From: Sulfuritalea sp.
Lineage (GTDB): Bacteria; Pseudomonadota; Gammaproteobacteria; Burkholderiales; Rhodocyclaceae
Assembly (NCBI GenBank): GCA_022842325.1
Contig: JALHPU010000033.1
Span: 1-46,781 of the forward strand
Direction: 5' to 3'
Length of the DNA stretch: 46,781 bases
The position numbers and the translations under genes were made by a program. This document shows, one piece after another, positions 13,892-21,679 of the stretch. Below the pieces are notes generated by a model that was given only the letters and a program-made list of their open reading frames with translations, was not told where the DNA came from and made no database searches. How positions within the stretch are numbered: position 1 is the first letter of the stretch; every line of letters starts with the position of its first letter.

Positions 13892-14329
13892 ATGAATCAA
13901 CTCGCGCTGCTTCTGCTTGCCTGCCTCGCGCTGCCTGCGATCGACGCAATGGCCGCTGAACCGGCCAGGCCGGCGATCAACCTGGACATCGGCACGCCGC
14001 CGGTCGTTGTCGTCAAGCATTCCATCGCGCAGCGCACGTCGCGCCTGGTGCGCTTTTACGAAGCCGGCGAAATCGGCCTGGGCCAGGACGGATTCATCTA
14101 CCTGCGCGACGGCGTCAAGATGAACCTGGCCAAGCGCCAGGTCGCGGAAAAACTGATCGACATCGAAAACCAGGAACGCCGGGCGCTGGTGCAGGCGCTG
14201 GCCGACAGCAACCACCGCCGCGATGCCGAGCCGGAAATCTGGGAACTGATGCGCGCGCGCTGGAACCAGCAATGGAAGTCCGGCTGGTGGTTGCGCGACG
14301 CCGCCGGCAAATGGAGCCGCAAGCCCTGA
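13892..14329 (+). CDS. YdbL/DUF1318-like secreted protein
   Basis: A 145-residue protein with a signal peptide (cleavage near AMAAEP, residue 22). The body matches the YdbL (DUF1318) pattern: an R-x-x-R-L-x-x-F-Y segment, a long charged helix (KLIDIENQERRALVQALADS) and an aromatic end with WWLRDAAGKW. The family often lies next to AsmA-like or lipoprotein genes; its role is unknown. AAGGA lies 7 bases before the ATG. It is co-oriented with the Sco lipoprotein gene and ends inside a terminator. Confidence 0.7.
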   Translation: MNQLALLLLACLALPAIDAMAAEPARPAINLDIGTPPVVVVKHSIAQRTSRLVRFYEAGEIGLGQDGFIYLRDGVKMNLAKRQVAEKLIDIENQERRALVQALADSNHRRDAEPEIWELMRARWNQQWKSGWWLRDAAGKWSRKP

Positions 14330-14353
14330 CCGGCTTCGCCGGTCTATTTTTTT
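14328..14353. terminator. Terminator shared by convergent genes
   Basis: GACCGGC (14328-14334) pairs with GCCGGTC (14338-14344), then TATTTTTTT. It contains the end of the YdbL-like gene and its T-run encodes the Lys-Lys end of the convergent small gene. Confidence 0.85.
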
Positions 14354-14562
14354 GAGGGCGCCGGCGGCCGGTACTTCTTGTACACCGCCTCGGCATCCTG
14401 CTGCGCGCGCTCCAGCGTACAGATCGATGGATCGTCGTCGTGGCCGCTGAAAAAATCATCGGCCTGCGCGCGCATCACCATGTTGATGGCCGCCTTGTCC
14501 CTGGCGTCGAACAGTTCGGTGATCAGGGTCGCGACTTCATCGAGGTGTTCTTCGTAGGTCAT
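14344..14562 (-). CDS. Small hypothetical protein, last gene of the HicA-VF530 operon
   Basis: A 72-residue acidic protein of unknown function. It begins [20 protein letters not shown] and is probably mostly helical, with a Pro/Lys-rich end. No motif can be named. The start ATG overlaps the TGA of the VF530 gene (ATGA), which supports translational coupling. Its stop lies in the shared terminator. Confidence 0.7.
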   Translation of the reverse strand: MTYEEHLDEVATLITELFDARDKAAINMVMRAQADDFFSGHDDDPSICTLERAQQDAEAVYKKYRPPAPSKK

Positions 14563-14801
14563 GCCGACTGCCTCGACTTCGCTGCGTCCGGTCGCAGCGT
14601 TTGCCGGTACAACGCCTCGACCTTCTCGCGCGCCCAGGGTGTGCGGCGCAGGAACTTGAGGCTGGACGCGATACTCGGCTCATGGGTGAAGCAGCGAATA
14701 TCCACCTGACGCCCGAGTTCCTCCCAGCCGTACCAGGCTACCAGGCTGTCGAGCATCGACTGCAGGGTGACGCCGTGCAGCGGGTCGACTGACTCATGCA
14801 T
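14559..14801 (-). CDS. VF530 (DUF2132) family protein
   Basis: An 80-residue protein matching the VF530 family of small helical, probably DNA-binding proteins. The family signature is clear: [52 protein letters not shown]. The length is near that of the family. It overlaps the HicA-like gene by 8 bases and the next gene by ATGA, so the three are an operon. The function is unknown. Confidence 0.88.
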   Translation of the reverse strand: MHESVDPLHGVTLQSMLDSLVAWYGWEELGRQVDIRCFTHEPSIASSLKFLRRTPWAREKVEALYRQTLRPDAAKSRQSA

Positions 14802-15090
14802 TTTCCGCATCCGGCTTGCTGCGTTCGTCGTAACCGGAAAGACTGACGCCCGCGGCGGCGAGGCACTCGCGCAGGTGCTTGACGTCGGTCTTGCCGAGTT
14901 CGTTGCCATGGTGCGGGTGATGCACGGTGAATTCGTGCCGGTTCAGGGTGACACGGAAACGCGCGCCGTGACCAGGCTCGACGACAGCGCCGAGGTGATG
15001 CAGCAGCGACTCGACTTCGCGCCATTGCACATTGCTGGAGAGCGGATCATGGAAGATCGCCTGCAGGACGTTGCGGTGTTTGTTGCTCAT
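14794..15090 (-). CDS. HicA-like (type II toxin family) protein without a HicB partner
   Basis: A 98-residue dsRBD-like protein related to HicA mRNA interferases ([54 protein letters not shown]). The usual catalytic His in a GSH motif is not evident: the matching region reads GHGARFRV. No HicB antitoxin gene is next to it; the neighbours are VF530 and a small acidic protein. It may be a chromosomal relative with a different role rather than an active toxin. Confidence 0.72.
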   Translation of the reverse strand: MSNKHRNVLQAIFHDPLSSNVQWREVESLLHHLGAVVEPGHGARFRVTLNRHEFTVHHPHHGNELGKTDVKHLRECLAAAGVSLSGYDERSKPDAENA

Positions 15091-15142
15091 GGCCGGGCTC
15101 TTGGTTGATCTCGATGCTGCAACGATACATCAGCAGAGCCGG

Positions 15143-16771
15143 TTAATGGCTGGTGCCTTCCGAGCGATTGATCTTGTTGTAAAGGTTGTACTTGCCCACC
15201 GGCTTGTCCATCGGGATGCGCTTGACTTCCTTGAAGGTCGCGGCGTCGAACACGATCAGCGCGCCGCCGTCGGCCTTGCGCTCCCACAGGCTGGCCAGCA
15301 CGTATCTGCCGTCGCGGGTGAATTCGACATGCGCCAGGGTCTTGCCCGGATCGGTCTTCACTTCCGCGACTTTCTCCAACGTGCGCTTGTCGATCACCTG
15401 CAGCGTGTCCTTGCCCTTCGACATCATCGAATCGGTCCAGGCATAGGGCGTGTTTTCGTGGCTGCGCATGAAGAAGCCGGGACCGAGCGTCGGGATGGTC
15501 TTGATCGTGCTCCAGTCCTGCATGTCGATCACCGTGATCAGGCCCTCCTTGAGGTTGGGCGTGGCCATCACCATGCGGTCCTGCGCGCCCTGCGGCGGCC
15601 GGTAGTTCCAGGTGATGCCGGAACCCAGGTGCGGCATGCCGGGCAGCTTGAGGTCGGCGATCTTTTTGCGCACGTCGAGGTGCACCACCTGGCCCTTGCC
15701 GGCTTCGCGGCTCGAGCCCATCAGTTCGGAATAGTTCTGGGTGAAGAAGAAATCGTCGAGCGGTTCGGAAAGGAAGCTGCGGCGTGGATTGAGGAAACCG
15801 GGAATGAAGCTGCCCTCCTTGTACTTGAAGTCGTGGATCATGCCGACCGGAATATCGTCGGCCCTGGGGTTGTAGCTGATCTCCCAGACCTCGGGCACGT
15901 CCTTCAGCGCGGCGACGAAGCTCTGGCGCGGCGCGGCGTCATACACCGCGGAGACGCGCGAACTTTCCTTGCGCTCCTTGTTCCAGACTTCATGCACCTT
16001 GAGCAGGTTCAGGTCGGCATCGAGCAGCACCAGCGTGTGCGGCAGGTAGTTGGCCACCGCCAGGTACTTGCCGTCGCCCGAGACGGCGACGTTGCGCGTG
16101 TTGATGCCGGCGCGGATCTCGGCCACCACCTTGAGGTTCCAGATGTCGAACTTGGTGATCCAGCCGTCGCGCGAGGCGAAGAACACATAGCGCCCGTCGG
16201 GCGTGAATTTCGGCCCGCCGTGCAGCGCATAGCGGCTGGGGAAACGATGGATCGGCTCCAGCTTGTCGCCATCGAGCACCGTGACGTGGTGGTCGCCGGT
16301 CTCGACCACGATGAACAGATTCATCATGTCCACGCCCTTGAAGATCCCGGCGGGTTGGGCCGGCAGGCTGCCGGTGGCGTGAGTAACGATGCGCGAGGCC
16401 TTGATGTCGCCCTCGGTAAAAGTCGGCGCTGGCGACACGGCGGTATAGATGTAATCGGCCAGCGCGGCGATCTCGTCCTTGGCCAGGCGGTCGGCAAAAC
16501 CCAGCATCTGGGTCGCCGCGCGTCCCTCGGCGATGGTCTTGATCGCTGCCGGTTTGCGCAGGCGCGACAGGCTCTCCGGCAGCAGCGCCGGGCCGGTTAC
16601 GCCAAGGCGGCCGGGACCATGGCAGACGGCGCAGTGCTGCTGGTAGAGCGCCGGAACATCGGCCGCGGCGGCGGGAAGTGCAACAAGGGCCAGCAGTGCG
16701 GGAACGGCCCGCGCTGCGCGACGAATGCTGTATGAACGGCTTGCGAAGTCATGCCTCATGCGATGGATCAT
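15143..16771 (-). CDS. Cytochrome c - heme d1 domain protein (NirN-like)
   Basis: A 542-residue periplasmic protein with a signal peptide, one class I cytochrome c domain (CAVCH at 47-51) and an eight-bladed propeller of the cytochrome d1 type (YALHGGPKFTPDGRYVFF, PGFFMRSHENTPYAW, PVGKYNLYNK). It is closer to NirN, which dehydrogenates the last heme d1 precursor, than to NirS; residues such as RSHENTPYAW are as I recall NirN-type proteins. No other nir gene adjoins it. It lies 85 bases downstream of two NosL-like genes. ATG 16771 is used; ATG 16759 is possible. A copy of the dispersed repeat encodes the AVSPAPTF linker between the two domains. Confidence 0.8.
   Translation of the reverse strand: MIHRMRHDFASRSYSIRRAARAVPALLALVALPAAAADVPALYQQHCAVCHGPGRLGVTGPALLPESLSRLRKPAAIKTIAEGRAATQMLGFADRLAKDEIAALADYIYTAVSPAPTFTEGDIKASRIVTHATGSLPAQPAGIFKGVDMMNLFIVVETGDHHVTVLDGDKLEPIHRFPSRYALHGGPKFTPDGRYVFFASRDGWITKFDIWNLKVVAEIRAGINTRNVAVSGDGKYLAVANYLPHTLVLLDADLNLLKVHEVWNKERKESSRVSAVYDAAPRQSFVAALKDVPEVWEISYNPRADDIPVGMIHDFKYKEGSFIPGFLNPRRSFLSEPLDDFFFTQNYSELMGSSREAGKGQVVHLDVRKKIADLKLPGMPHLGSGITWNYRPPQGAQDRMVMATPNLKEGLITVIDMQDWSTIKTIPTLGPGFFMRSHENTPYAWTDSMMSKGKDTLQVIDKRTLEKVAEVKTDPGKTLAHVEFTRDGRYVLASLWERKADGGALIVFDAATFKEVKRIPMDKPVGKYNLYNKINRSEGTSH
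16418..16442 (+). repeat. Dispersed 25-bp repeat, copy 3
   Basis: AAAAGTCGGCGCTGGCG, two bases, then ACGGCG (one base in the first four differs from the majority form). It lies antisense within the NirN-like gene and encodes the SPAPTF linker between the cytochrome c and d1 domains. Confidence 0.75.
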
Positions 16772-16856
16772 CCCTGGTCAGGGTTGGCGCGAAACGCTCC
16801 GCAAAGCATAGCGGAGAAACCGTGCCCAACCTTGATTTCGGCTAAGTCCGCCGGAT

Positions 16857-17348
16857 TCAGAACTTGCCGTCGTCGAGTTTCAGCGGCAGGTCCTTCGTCA
16901 CCTGTTCGAAGCTGAGGATGCGCTTGCCCTTGTGGTCCTTGAGGAAATCGGCGGCATCCTCCTTGCTTGCCAGCGGCACGAACTCGTGGCCCATGGGGCC
17001 GAGCACGTCGGAACCGATGACGTAAAGCGCCTTGCGTGCATCGAACGGTTGCAGGTTGTAGAAATCGGTGACCCAGATCGCGGCCATGTCCTCGCGCTTG
17101 TGGCCCGCCGCGTACTTCGCCGGCTCGAACCAGAACTTGAACATGTCCTTGGCGCCGTCGAAATGATGCGCATGACCATCCTTGTAGACGATGGTGGCGA
17201 CCCAGTTGGGATATTTTGAAACCAGCATGCCGCACACCGGGCAAAGATCCTTCGGCCCCGGCTTCGGCAGCTTCGCCACGCCCTGCGCCAGCGCCGTCGC
17301 GGGCAGCAGCGACGCGAGCAGAAAGAGGATCAGTGCGCGGCGATTCAC
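16857..17348 (-). CDS. NosL-like copper-binding protein
   Basis: A 163-residue secreted protein with a Sec signal (cleavage after ALAQ, about residue 22). It has the NosL metal motif CPVCGM (about 36-41) followed by a typical NosL body (DGHAHHFDGAKDMFKF, GSDVLGPMGHEFVPL). NosL binds Cu(I) and passes it to nitrous oxide reductase through NosDFY. The true nosL of the nos operon is elsewhere (39731-40207), so this copy may serve another copper enzyme. The start is GTG, 7 bases after the upstream gene. Confidence 0.85.
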   Translation of the reverse strand: MNRRALILFLLASLLPATALAQGVAKLPKPGPKDLCPVCGMLVSKYPNWVATIVYKDGHAHHFDGAKDMFKFWFEPAKYAAGHKREDMAAIWVTDFYNLQPFDARKALYVIGSDVLGPMGHEFVPLASKEDAADFLKDHKGKRILSFEQVTKDLPLKLDDGKF

Positions 17349-17355
17349 GACGAGA

Positions 17356-17961
17356 TCAACCCGGCTTCTGCATCATCATTTTCTTGCGCCGCTCTTCGCG
17401 GTTCCTGCGGATTTGCGCGACGTCTTCCGCCATGCCGAGGTAGGACTGCTTCATGGCCTCGTCGAAGTCGCCGAGCGTGCCGCCATGCTTTGCCTGGTGC
17501 GCCTTGGCCACATCCGCCGAGGCGAAGGAATGCTTGCTCTTCTTGGTCATCACATGCTTGATGTCGGCGCCGATCAGATAGCTCAGCTTCTCCACCGGCA
17601 GCAGCGGACTCGGCTCGGCGACGCTGGCGAAATCCGGCCCCCAGATCATCTTCGGCTCGCGATCGACATTGACGCCCAAACTCAGGGCCAGGCAATGGAT
17701 CGAGCAGGTGCCGTCGGCCAGATCGTCGCTGTATTGAACCAGCATGCGGGTGCGGTGATGCTGCTTGCGGTCCATGCCGCAGTAGGGGCACTTCGGATAC
17801 TTGTCGAATTCGTTGTCCAGCGGCCTGGCATCGGCCGGCTTCTTCGGCGTGAACTGCGCCGGCGTGCCGTCCGTGGCGCAGGCCTGCTGCGCCTGCACGC
17901 TGCCGGCAGCGAGGCCGACACCGGCGAGCAGGGAGAGTTTCAGGGCTTCGCGTCTGTCCAT
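17356..17961 (-). CDS. NosL-like protein with twin-arginine-type signal
   Basis: A 201-residue exported protein. The N-terminus MDRREALKLSLLAGVGLAAG has a twin-Arg start; the metal motif is CPYCGMDRKQHH at about residues 57-68, followed by a second Cys pair region CSIHC. It resembles the NosL family but with a different C-terminal half rich in Lys (MTKKSKH, RREERRKKMMMQ). AAGGAG lies 7 bases before the ATG, which fixes the start. It heads the operon nosL-like, nosL-like, NirN-like. Confidence 0.78.
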   Translation of the reverse strand: MDRREALKLSLLAGVGLAAGSVQAQQACATDGTPAQFTPKKPADARPLDNEFDKYPKCPYCGMDRKQHHRTRMLVQYSDDLADGTCSIHCLALSLGVNVDREPKMIWGPDFASVAEPSPLLPVEKLSYLIGADIKHVMTKKSKHSFASADVAKAHQAKHGGTLGDFDEAMKQSYLGMAEDVAQIRRNREERRKKMMMQKPG

Positions 17962-18553
17962 GATGGACTCCTTCAATAGTTGGAAATGTGCAGTGCAATA
18001 TTAGGCGTAGCGAATACAGAACGCCTGCGGCATTTTGTCGCGCCACGGGAAGATCGGCAGATCTGGAACGAAAATTCGGGGCGTCGCGCATCAGGAGGCA
18101 CACGGACCCGCCGCTCGACATTCCCCTAATTCGAACATGTCTGCCCGCCGCCGATGGCCGACATGAATGTGGTGCCGCTGGTCGATGTAATGCTGGTGCT
18201 ACTGGTAATTTTCATTGTCACCGCACCGGTGCTGACCCACGCGGCAAAGATAATCTGCCCAAGGGATCCCCAGCCGGACCACATCGAGTTCGGCATACGC
18301 GAGGACGGCGGCCAACCAGGCGCCGTCGCGGGCCCGTGCAAGAAGTCGGCGCTGCTTGTGCGGCATTCGAACCGCGGCGGCGCAGTCGTCCTTGATGGCA
18401 ATCAATTGCCGCATCATCGATGCCTTGCCGCGACACCATGCCGCGCGGCAAATCGTCACATGCGACCTTGCGCCGCACCGTCGCGCGCCCGCCCCCACCT
18501 AACATTTGCCGCAGCTGATTCTCCGTCTCAACCCACGCTCCGGACCCACCCAC
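17962..18553. other. Region between NosL-like and receptor genes
   Basis: Apart from the exbD remnant no gene is seen in these 592 bases. The divergent promoters for the NosL-like operon and the receptor must lie here. A partial match to the dispersed repeat core (AGAAGTCGGCGCTG, 18341-18354) is present without the rest of the element. Confidence 0.5.
18130..18290 (+). pseudogene. exbD remnant
   Basis: A segment starting [18 protein letters not shown] (18154 onward) followed by [15 protein letters not shown] matches the N-terminal membrane helix of ExbD almost perfectly. Similarity fades after [10 protein letters not shown] (about 18320 at most) and the reading frame then yields nonsense. 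The usual N-terminal cytoplasmic residues are also missing, with an in-frame stop at 18127. It is a fragment, not a gene. ExbD energises TonB, and a TonB-dependent receptor gene lies just downstream, so an exbBD-tonB locus was probably deleted here. Confidence 0.7.
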
Positions 18554-20818
18554 ATGAAACGCAAGATTCTTTCCGCGGCCATCGCTGCCATCCCCTGCAT
18601 CACCCTCGCCGCCGATGCGACCACAACCCTCGATACCGTGATCATCACCGGACAAGGCGCCGGCGAAGGTCTTCGCGGCGATGCCGTCGACAGCACCAAC
18701 ATTCGCCAGCAGCGCGCCGCCACCAGCGATACGGCGGGCCTGCTGCGCGACGTGCCCGGCGTCAGTCTCTATGGCGCCGGGGCGGTTTCCAGCCTGCCGG
18801 CGATCCACGGCCTGGCCGACGACCGGCTGCGCATCAAGGTGGACGGCATGGACCTGATTTCCGCCTGCGGCAACCACATGAATTCGCCGCTGTCCTACAT
18901 CGACCCGATGGCGGTCGGCAGCATCAAGGTCTTCGCCGGCATTGCGCCGGTCAGCTCCGGCGGCGACAGCATCGGCGGCACGATCCTGGTCGACTCTGCC
19001 GCGCCGGAATTCGCCAGGGCCGGCCAGGGAACGCTGATCAAGGGCGAGGCCGGCGTGTTCTATCGCAGCAACGGCAACGCCAATGGTGGCAACCTTTCCG
19101 CGACCATCGCCAGCGAGAAACTCAGCGTGACCTACAGCGGCTCGACCGCGAAGGGCGACGACTACACGGCCGGCGGCGATTTCAAGCCGGCGGGACGGGC
19201 CTTCATCGTCGATGGCCGCTCCATCCAGAACTCGACCAAATGGCTGGCGGGCGATGAAGTCGGCTCGACCCTATACAAGTCGACCAACCAGTCGCTGGCC
19301 TTCGCCCTGCGTCATGACGATCACCTGGTCGAGCTCAAGCTCGGCACGCAGGACATCCCCTACCAGGGCTTTCCGAACCAGCGCATGGACATGACCGCCA
19401 ACGACGGCGTGCATCTCAACCTGCGCTACAGCGGCCAGTTCGACTGGGGCAACCTGCAGGCGCGCGTCTATCGCGAGCAGACGCGGCACAAGATGAACTT
19501 CCTGGAGGACAAGGCCTATTGGTACCGGGGCAATCCCACGCCGCCGCCCGTGGCAATTGCCGCGGCCGGCATGCCGATGGACACGGAAGGAAAGAACACC
19601 GGCGCGACCCTCAAGGCCGACATCGCCCTGTCGGAACGCGACCTGCTGCGCGTCGGCGCCGAGCTCCAGCAGTATCGCTTCAGCGACTGGTGGCCGCCGT
19701 CAGGCAATGGCGGCATGTCGCCGAACACCTTCTGGGACATCAACAATGGGGAACGCGACCGCCATGCCGTGTTCGGCGAGTGGGAGGCACGCTGGAATCC
19801 GCAATGGACCAGCCTGCTCGGCGTGCGTCACGAAACCGTGAAAATGGATACGGGCACCGTCCAGGGCTACAACGCGGGCTACGCGGCCGACGCCACACGA
19901 TTCAACAATAGCGACCGCCGCAAGACCGATCGCAACTGGGACCTCACCGCCCTGGCCCGCCATGCGCCGACGAAGACACAGACCATCGAGTTCGGCTATG
20001 CGCGCAAGACCCGCTCGCCCAATCTGTATGAGCGCTATACGTGGTCGACCGGCGGCATGGCGATGTACATGATCAACATGGCGGGCGACGGCAACGGTTA
20101 CGTCGGCAACCTCGACCTGAAGCCGGAAGTCGCGCATACGCTGAGCGCCACCTTCGACTGGCACGATGCCGAAGAAAAGAGCTGGGGGCTGAAGGTGACG
20201 CCCTACGCCACCTACGTCCAGGACTACATCAACGCCCAGCGCTGCTTCACCGGTGCGGGGGTCTGCGTTGCGGCGAACGTGACCCGAACCAAGGACTTCG
20301 TGTTCCTCAAGTACGGCAACCAGGACGCCAGGCTTTATGGCCTCGACATCTCCGGCCATCTGCCGCTGGCGCGCAGTACCGGATTCGGCAGCTTCACCCT
20401 GTCCGGCATGCTGAACTATGTCAGGGGCAAGACGGCCGACGGCGCCAGCGACAATCTCTACAACATCATGCCGCTGAACGCCAGGCTGGCCCTGGAACAG
20501 AATCTCGGCAACTGGAGCGGCACGGCGGAAACCCAGTTCGTGGCGCGCAAGTCGGATGTTTCGCAAGTTCGCAACGAGCTCGTGACGCCGGGTTATGCCC
20601 TGCTCAACCTGCGCGGCAGCTACACCTGGAAGCAGATGCGCTTCGATGTCGGCATCGACAACGTGTTCGACAGGCTTTACTTCCATCCGCTGAGCGGCGC
20701 CTACGTCGGCCAGGGGGTCACCATGCCGCCGACGGCATCCGCGGCAACCCCGCCCTGGGGCACCGCCATCCCCGGCATGGGCCGCTCGATCTACGCCGGG
20801 ATGAACTACAAGTTCTGA
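18554..20818 (+). CDS. TonB-dependent copper receptor (OprC/NosA-like)
   Basis: A 754-residue outer membrane protein: signal peptide (about 1-20), plug domain (from TLDTVIITG to about residue 150) and a 22-strand barrel ending in aromatic MNYKF. It has both halves of the OprC copper site: C105 and M109 in SACGNHMN (C-x3-M) and H312/M314 in RHKMNF (H-x-M). OprC takes up copper; NosA of denitrifiers is the homologue needed for nitrous oxide reductase. No FNR-type box is seen upstream. The downstream genes for copper handling face the other way. Confidence 0.92.
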   Translation: MKRKILSAAIAAIPCITLAADATTTLDTVIITGQGAGEGLRGDAVDSTNIRQQRAATSDTAGLLRDVPGVSLYGAGAVSSLPAIHGLADDRLRIKVDGMDLISACGNHMNSPLSYIDPMAVGSIKVFAGIAPVSSGGDSIGGTILVDSAAPEFARAGQGTLIKGEAGVFYRSNGNANGGNLSATIASEKLSVTYSGSTAKGDDYTAGGDFKPAGRAFIVDGRSIQNSTKWLAGDEVGSTLYKSTNQSLAFALRHDDHLVELKLGTQDIPYQGFPNQRMDMTANDGVHLNLRYSGQFDWGNLQARVYREQTRHKMNFLEDKAYWYRGNPTPPPVAIAAAGMPMDTEGKNTGATLKADIALSERDLLRVGAELQQYRFSDWWPPSGNGGMSPNTFWDINNGERDRHAVFGEWEARWNPQWTSLLGVRHETVKMDTGTVQGYNAGYAADATRFNNSDRRKTDRNWDLTALARHAPTKTQTIEFGYARKTRSPNLYERYTWSTGGMAMYMINMAGDGNGYVGNLDLKPEVAHTLSATFDWHDAEEKSWGLKVTPYATYVQDYINAQRCFTGAGVCVAANVTRTKDFVFLKYGNQDARLYGLDISGHLPLARSTGFGSFTLSGMLNYVRGKTADGASDNLYNIMPLNARLALEQNLGNWSGTAETQFVARKSDVSQVRNELVTPGYALLNLRGSYTWKQMRFDVGIDNVFDRLYFHPLSGAYVGQGVTMPPTASAATPPWGTAIPGMGRSIYAGMNYKF

Positions 20819-20880
20819 GGAAGTTCGCGCGCCGCAAACCGACGCCGACCTCGCGCCGGTGTTTTCTTGGCTGTCCGGAA

Positions 20881-20928
20881 AGTTATGTCTCCGGCGGAGC
20901 CGGGGACGGTATCCCTTGCGGACGGCGC
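20881..20928 (+). repeat. 48-bp repeat, copy A
   Basis: The 48 bases match 38837-38884 on the opposite strand at 42 positions. It contains the palindromic CTCCGGCGGAG and CCGGCGGAGCCGG, then ACGGTATCCC or GCGGTATCCC. It is located in the gap between the convergent receptor gene and the SafE-like gene. Confidence 0.75.
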
Positions 20929-20942
20929 GGGTGATACGGCGT

Positions 20943-21644
20943 TCAAACCGCCAGCTTGTACATGACGAGATAGAAACGCACGCCCTGCCACAGCGTCGAT
21001 ACGCCGAGCGCGATGACGAACAGCGCGGCGAGCTTTTGCAGGCCGCCGCGCAGCTTCGGCCCGAGCTTGCCGAACAGCACCGAGGCAAACAGCATCGACG
21101 GCAGCGTGCCGGCGCCGAAGGCCAGCAACAGCAGCATGCCTTCGGGCGGCGTCGGCGCGGTGGTGGCCTTGACCGCCATCGCCATGGTCATCGAGCAGGG
21201 CAACAGCCCGTTGATCGCGCCGCTGATGGCGGCGCCGAGCACCGGGCCTTTCTGCGATGCGGTGGCGAAAGCCTTACTCAACCAGGCCATTGGCGCGAAG
21301 CCATAGACATTGCGGATCGGCGAGACGCCTAGCAGGTCGAAGCCGAGCAGGATCACGATGGCGCCGGCCACAATCTGCAGCACGCCCTGCGCCAGGCCCG
21401 TCATGCCGCTGGCCACCAGAACGGTGCCCAGCAGCGCCGCGACCAGTCCGACGCCGGCGTAGATGCCGATGCGCGACGCGTGATAGGCGGCATACGGCCA
21501 CGGCCCGACGGCCTTGAGCTTCATGAAGCAGCCCGACACCAGCCCGCCGCACATGCCGATGCAATGTCCGCTGCCGAGCAGGCCGACCATGAAGGCGGCC
21601 CAGTAGGAAAACTCGGCGACGTGGGCGTGCTGGCTGTGATCCAT
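20943..21644 (-). CDS. Sulfite exporter TauE/SafE-type (DsbD_2) membrane protein
   Basis: A 233-residue protein with about six transmembrane helices. The first helix carries GSGHCIGMCGG (about 25-35), and a later one has NGLLPCSMT, the paired Cys of the DsbD_2-like family found beside CcoI/CopA copper ATPases. The N-terminus is His-rich (MDHSQHAHVAEF), a possible metal site. Probable role: copper or thiol handling together with the ATPase gene that precedes it in transcription order (35 bases apart). Confidence 0.82.
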   Translation of the reverse strand: MDHSQHAHVAEFSYWAAFMVGLLGSGHCIGMCGGLVSGCFMKLKAVGPWPYAAYHASRIGIYAGVGLVAALLGTVLVASGMTGLAQGVLQIVAGAIVILLGFDLLGVSPIRNVYGFAPMAWLSKAFATASQKGPVLGAAISGAINGLLPCSMTMAMAVKATTAPTPPEGMLLLLAFGAGTLPSMLFASVLFGKLGPKLRGGLQKLAALFVIALGVSTLWQGVRFYLVMYKLAV

Positions 21645-21679
21645 AGGCCGTCATTCCCGCGCAGGCGGGAATCCAGTCG

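Noticed and set aside
18341..18354. AGAAGTCGGCGCTG as another dispersed repeat copy
   Set aside because: The 3' half (GGCG-NN-ACGGCG) is missing, so it is not counted.
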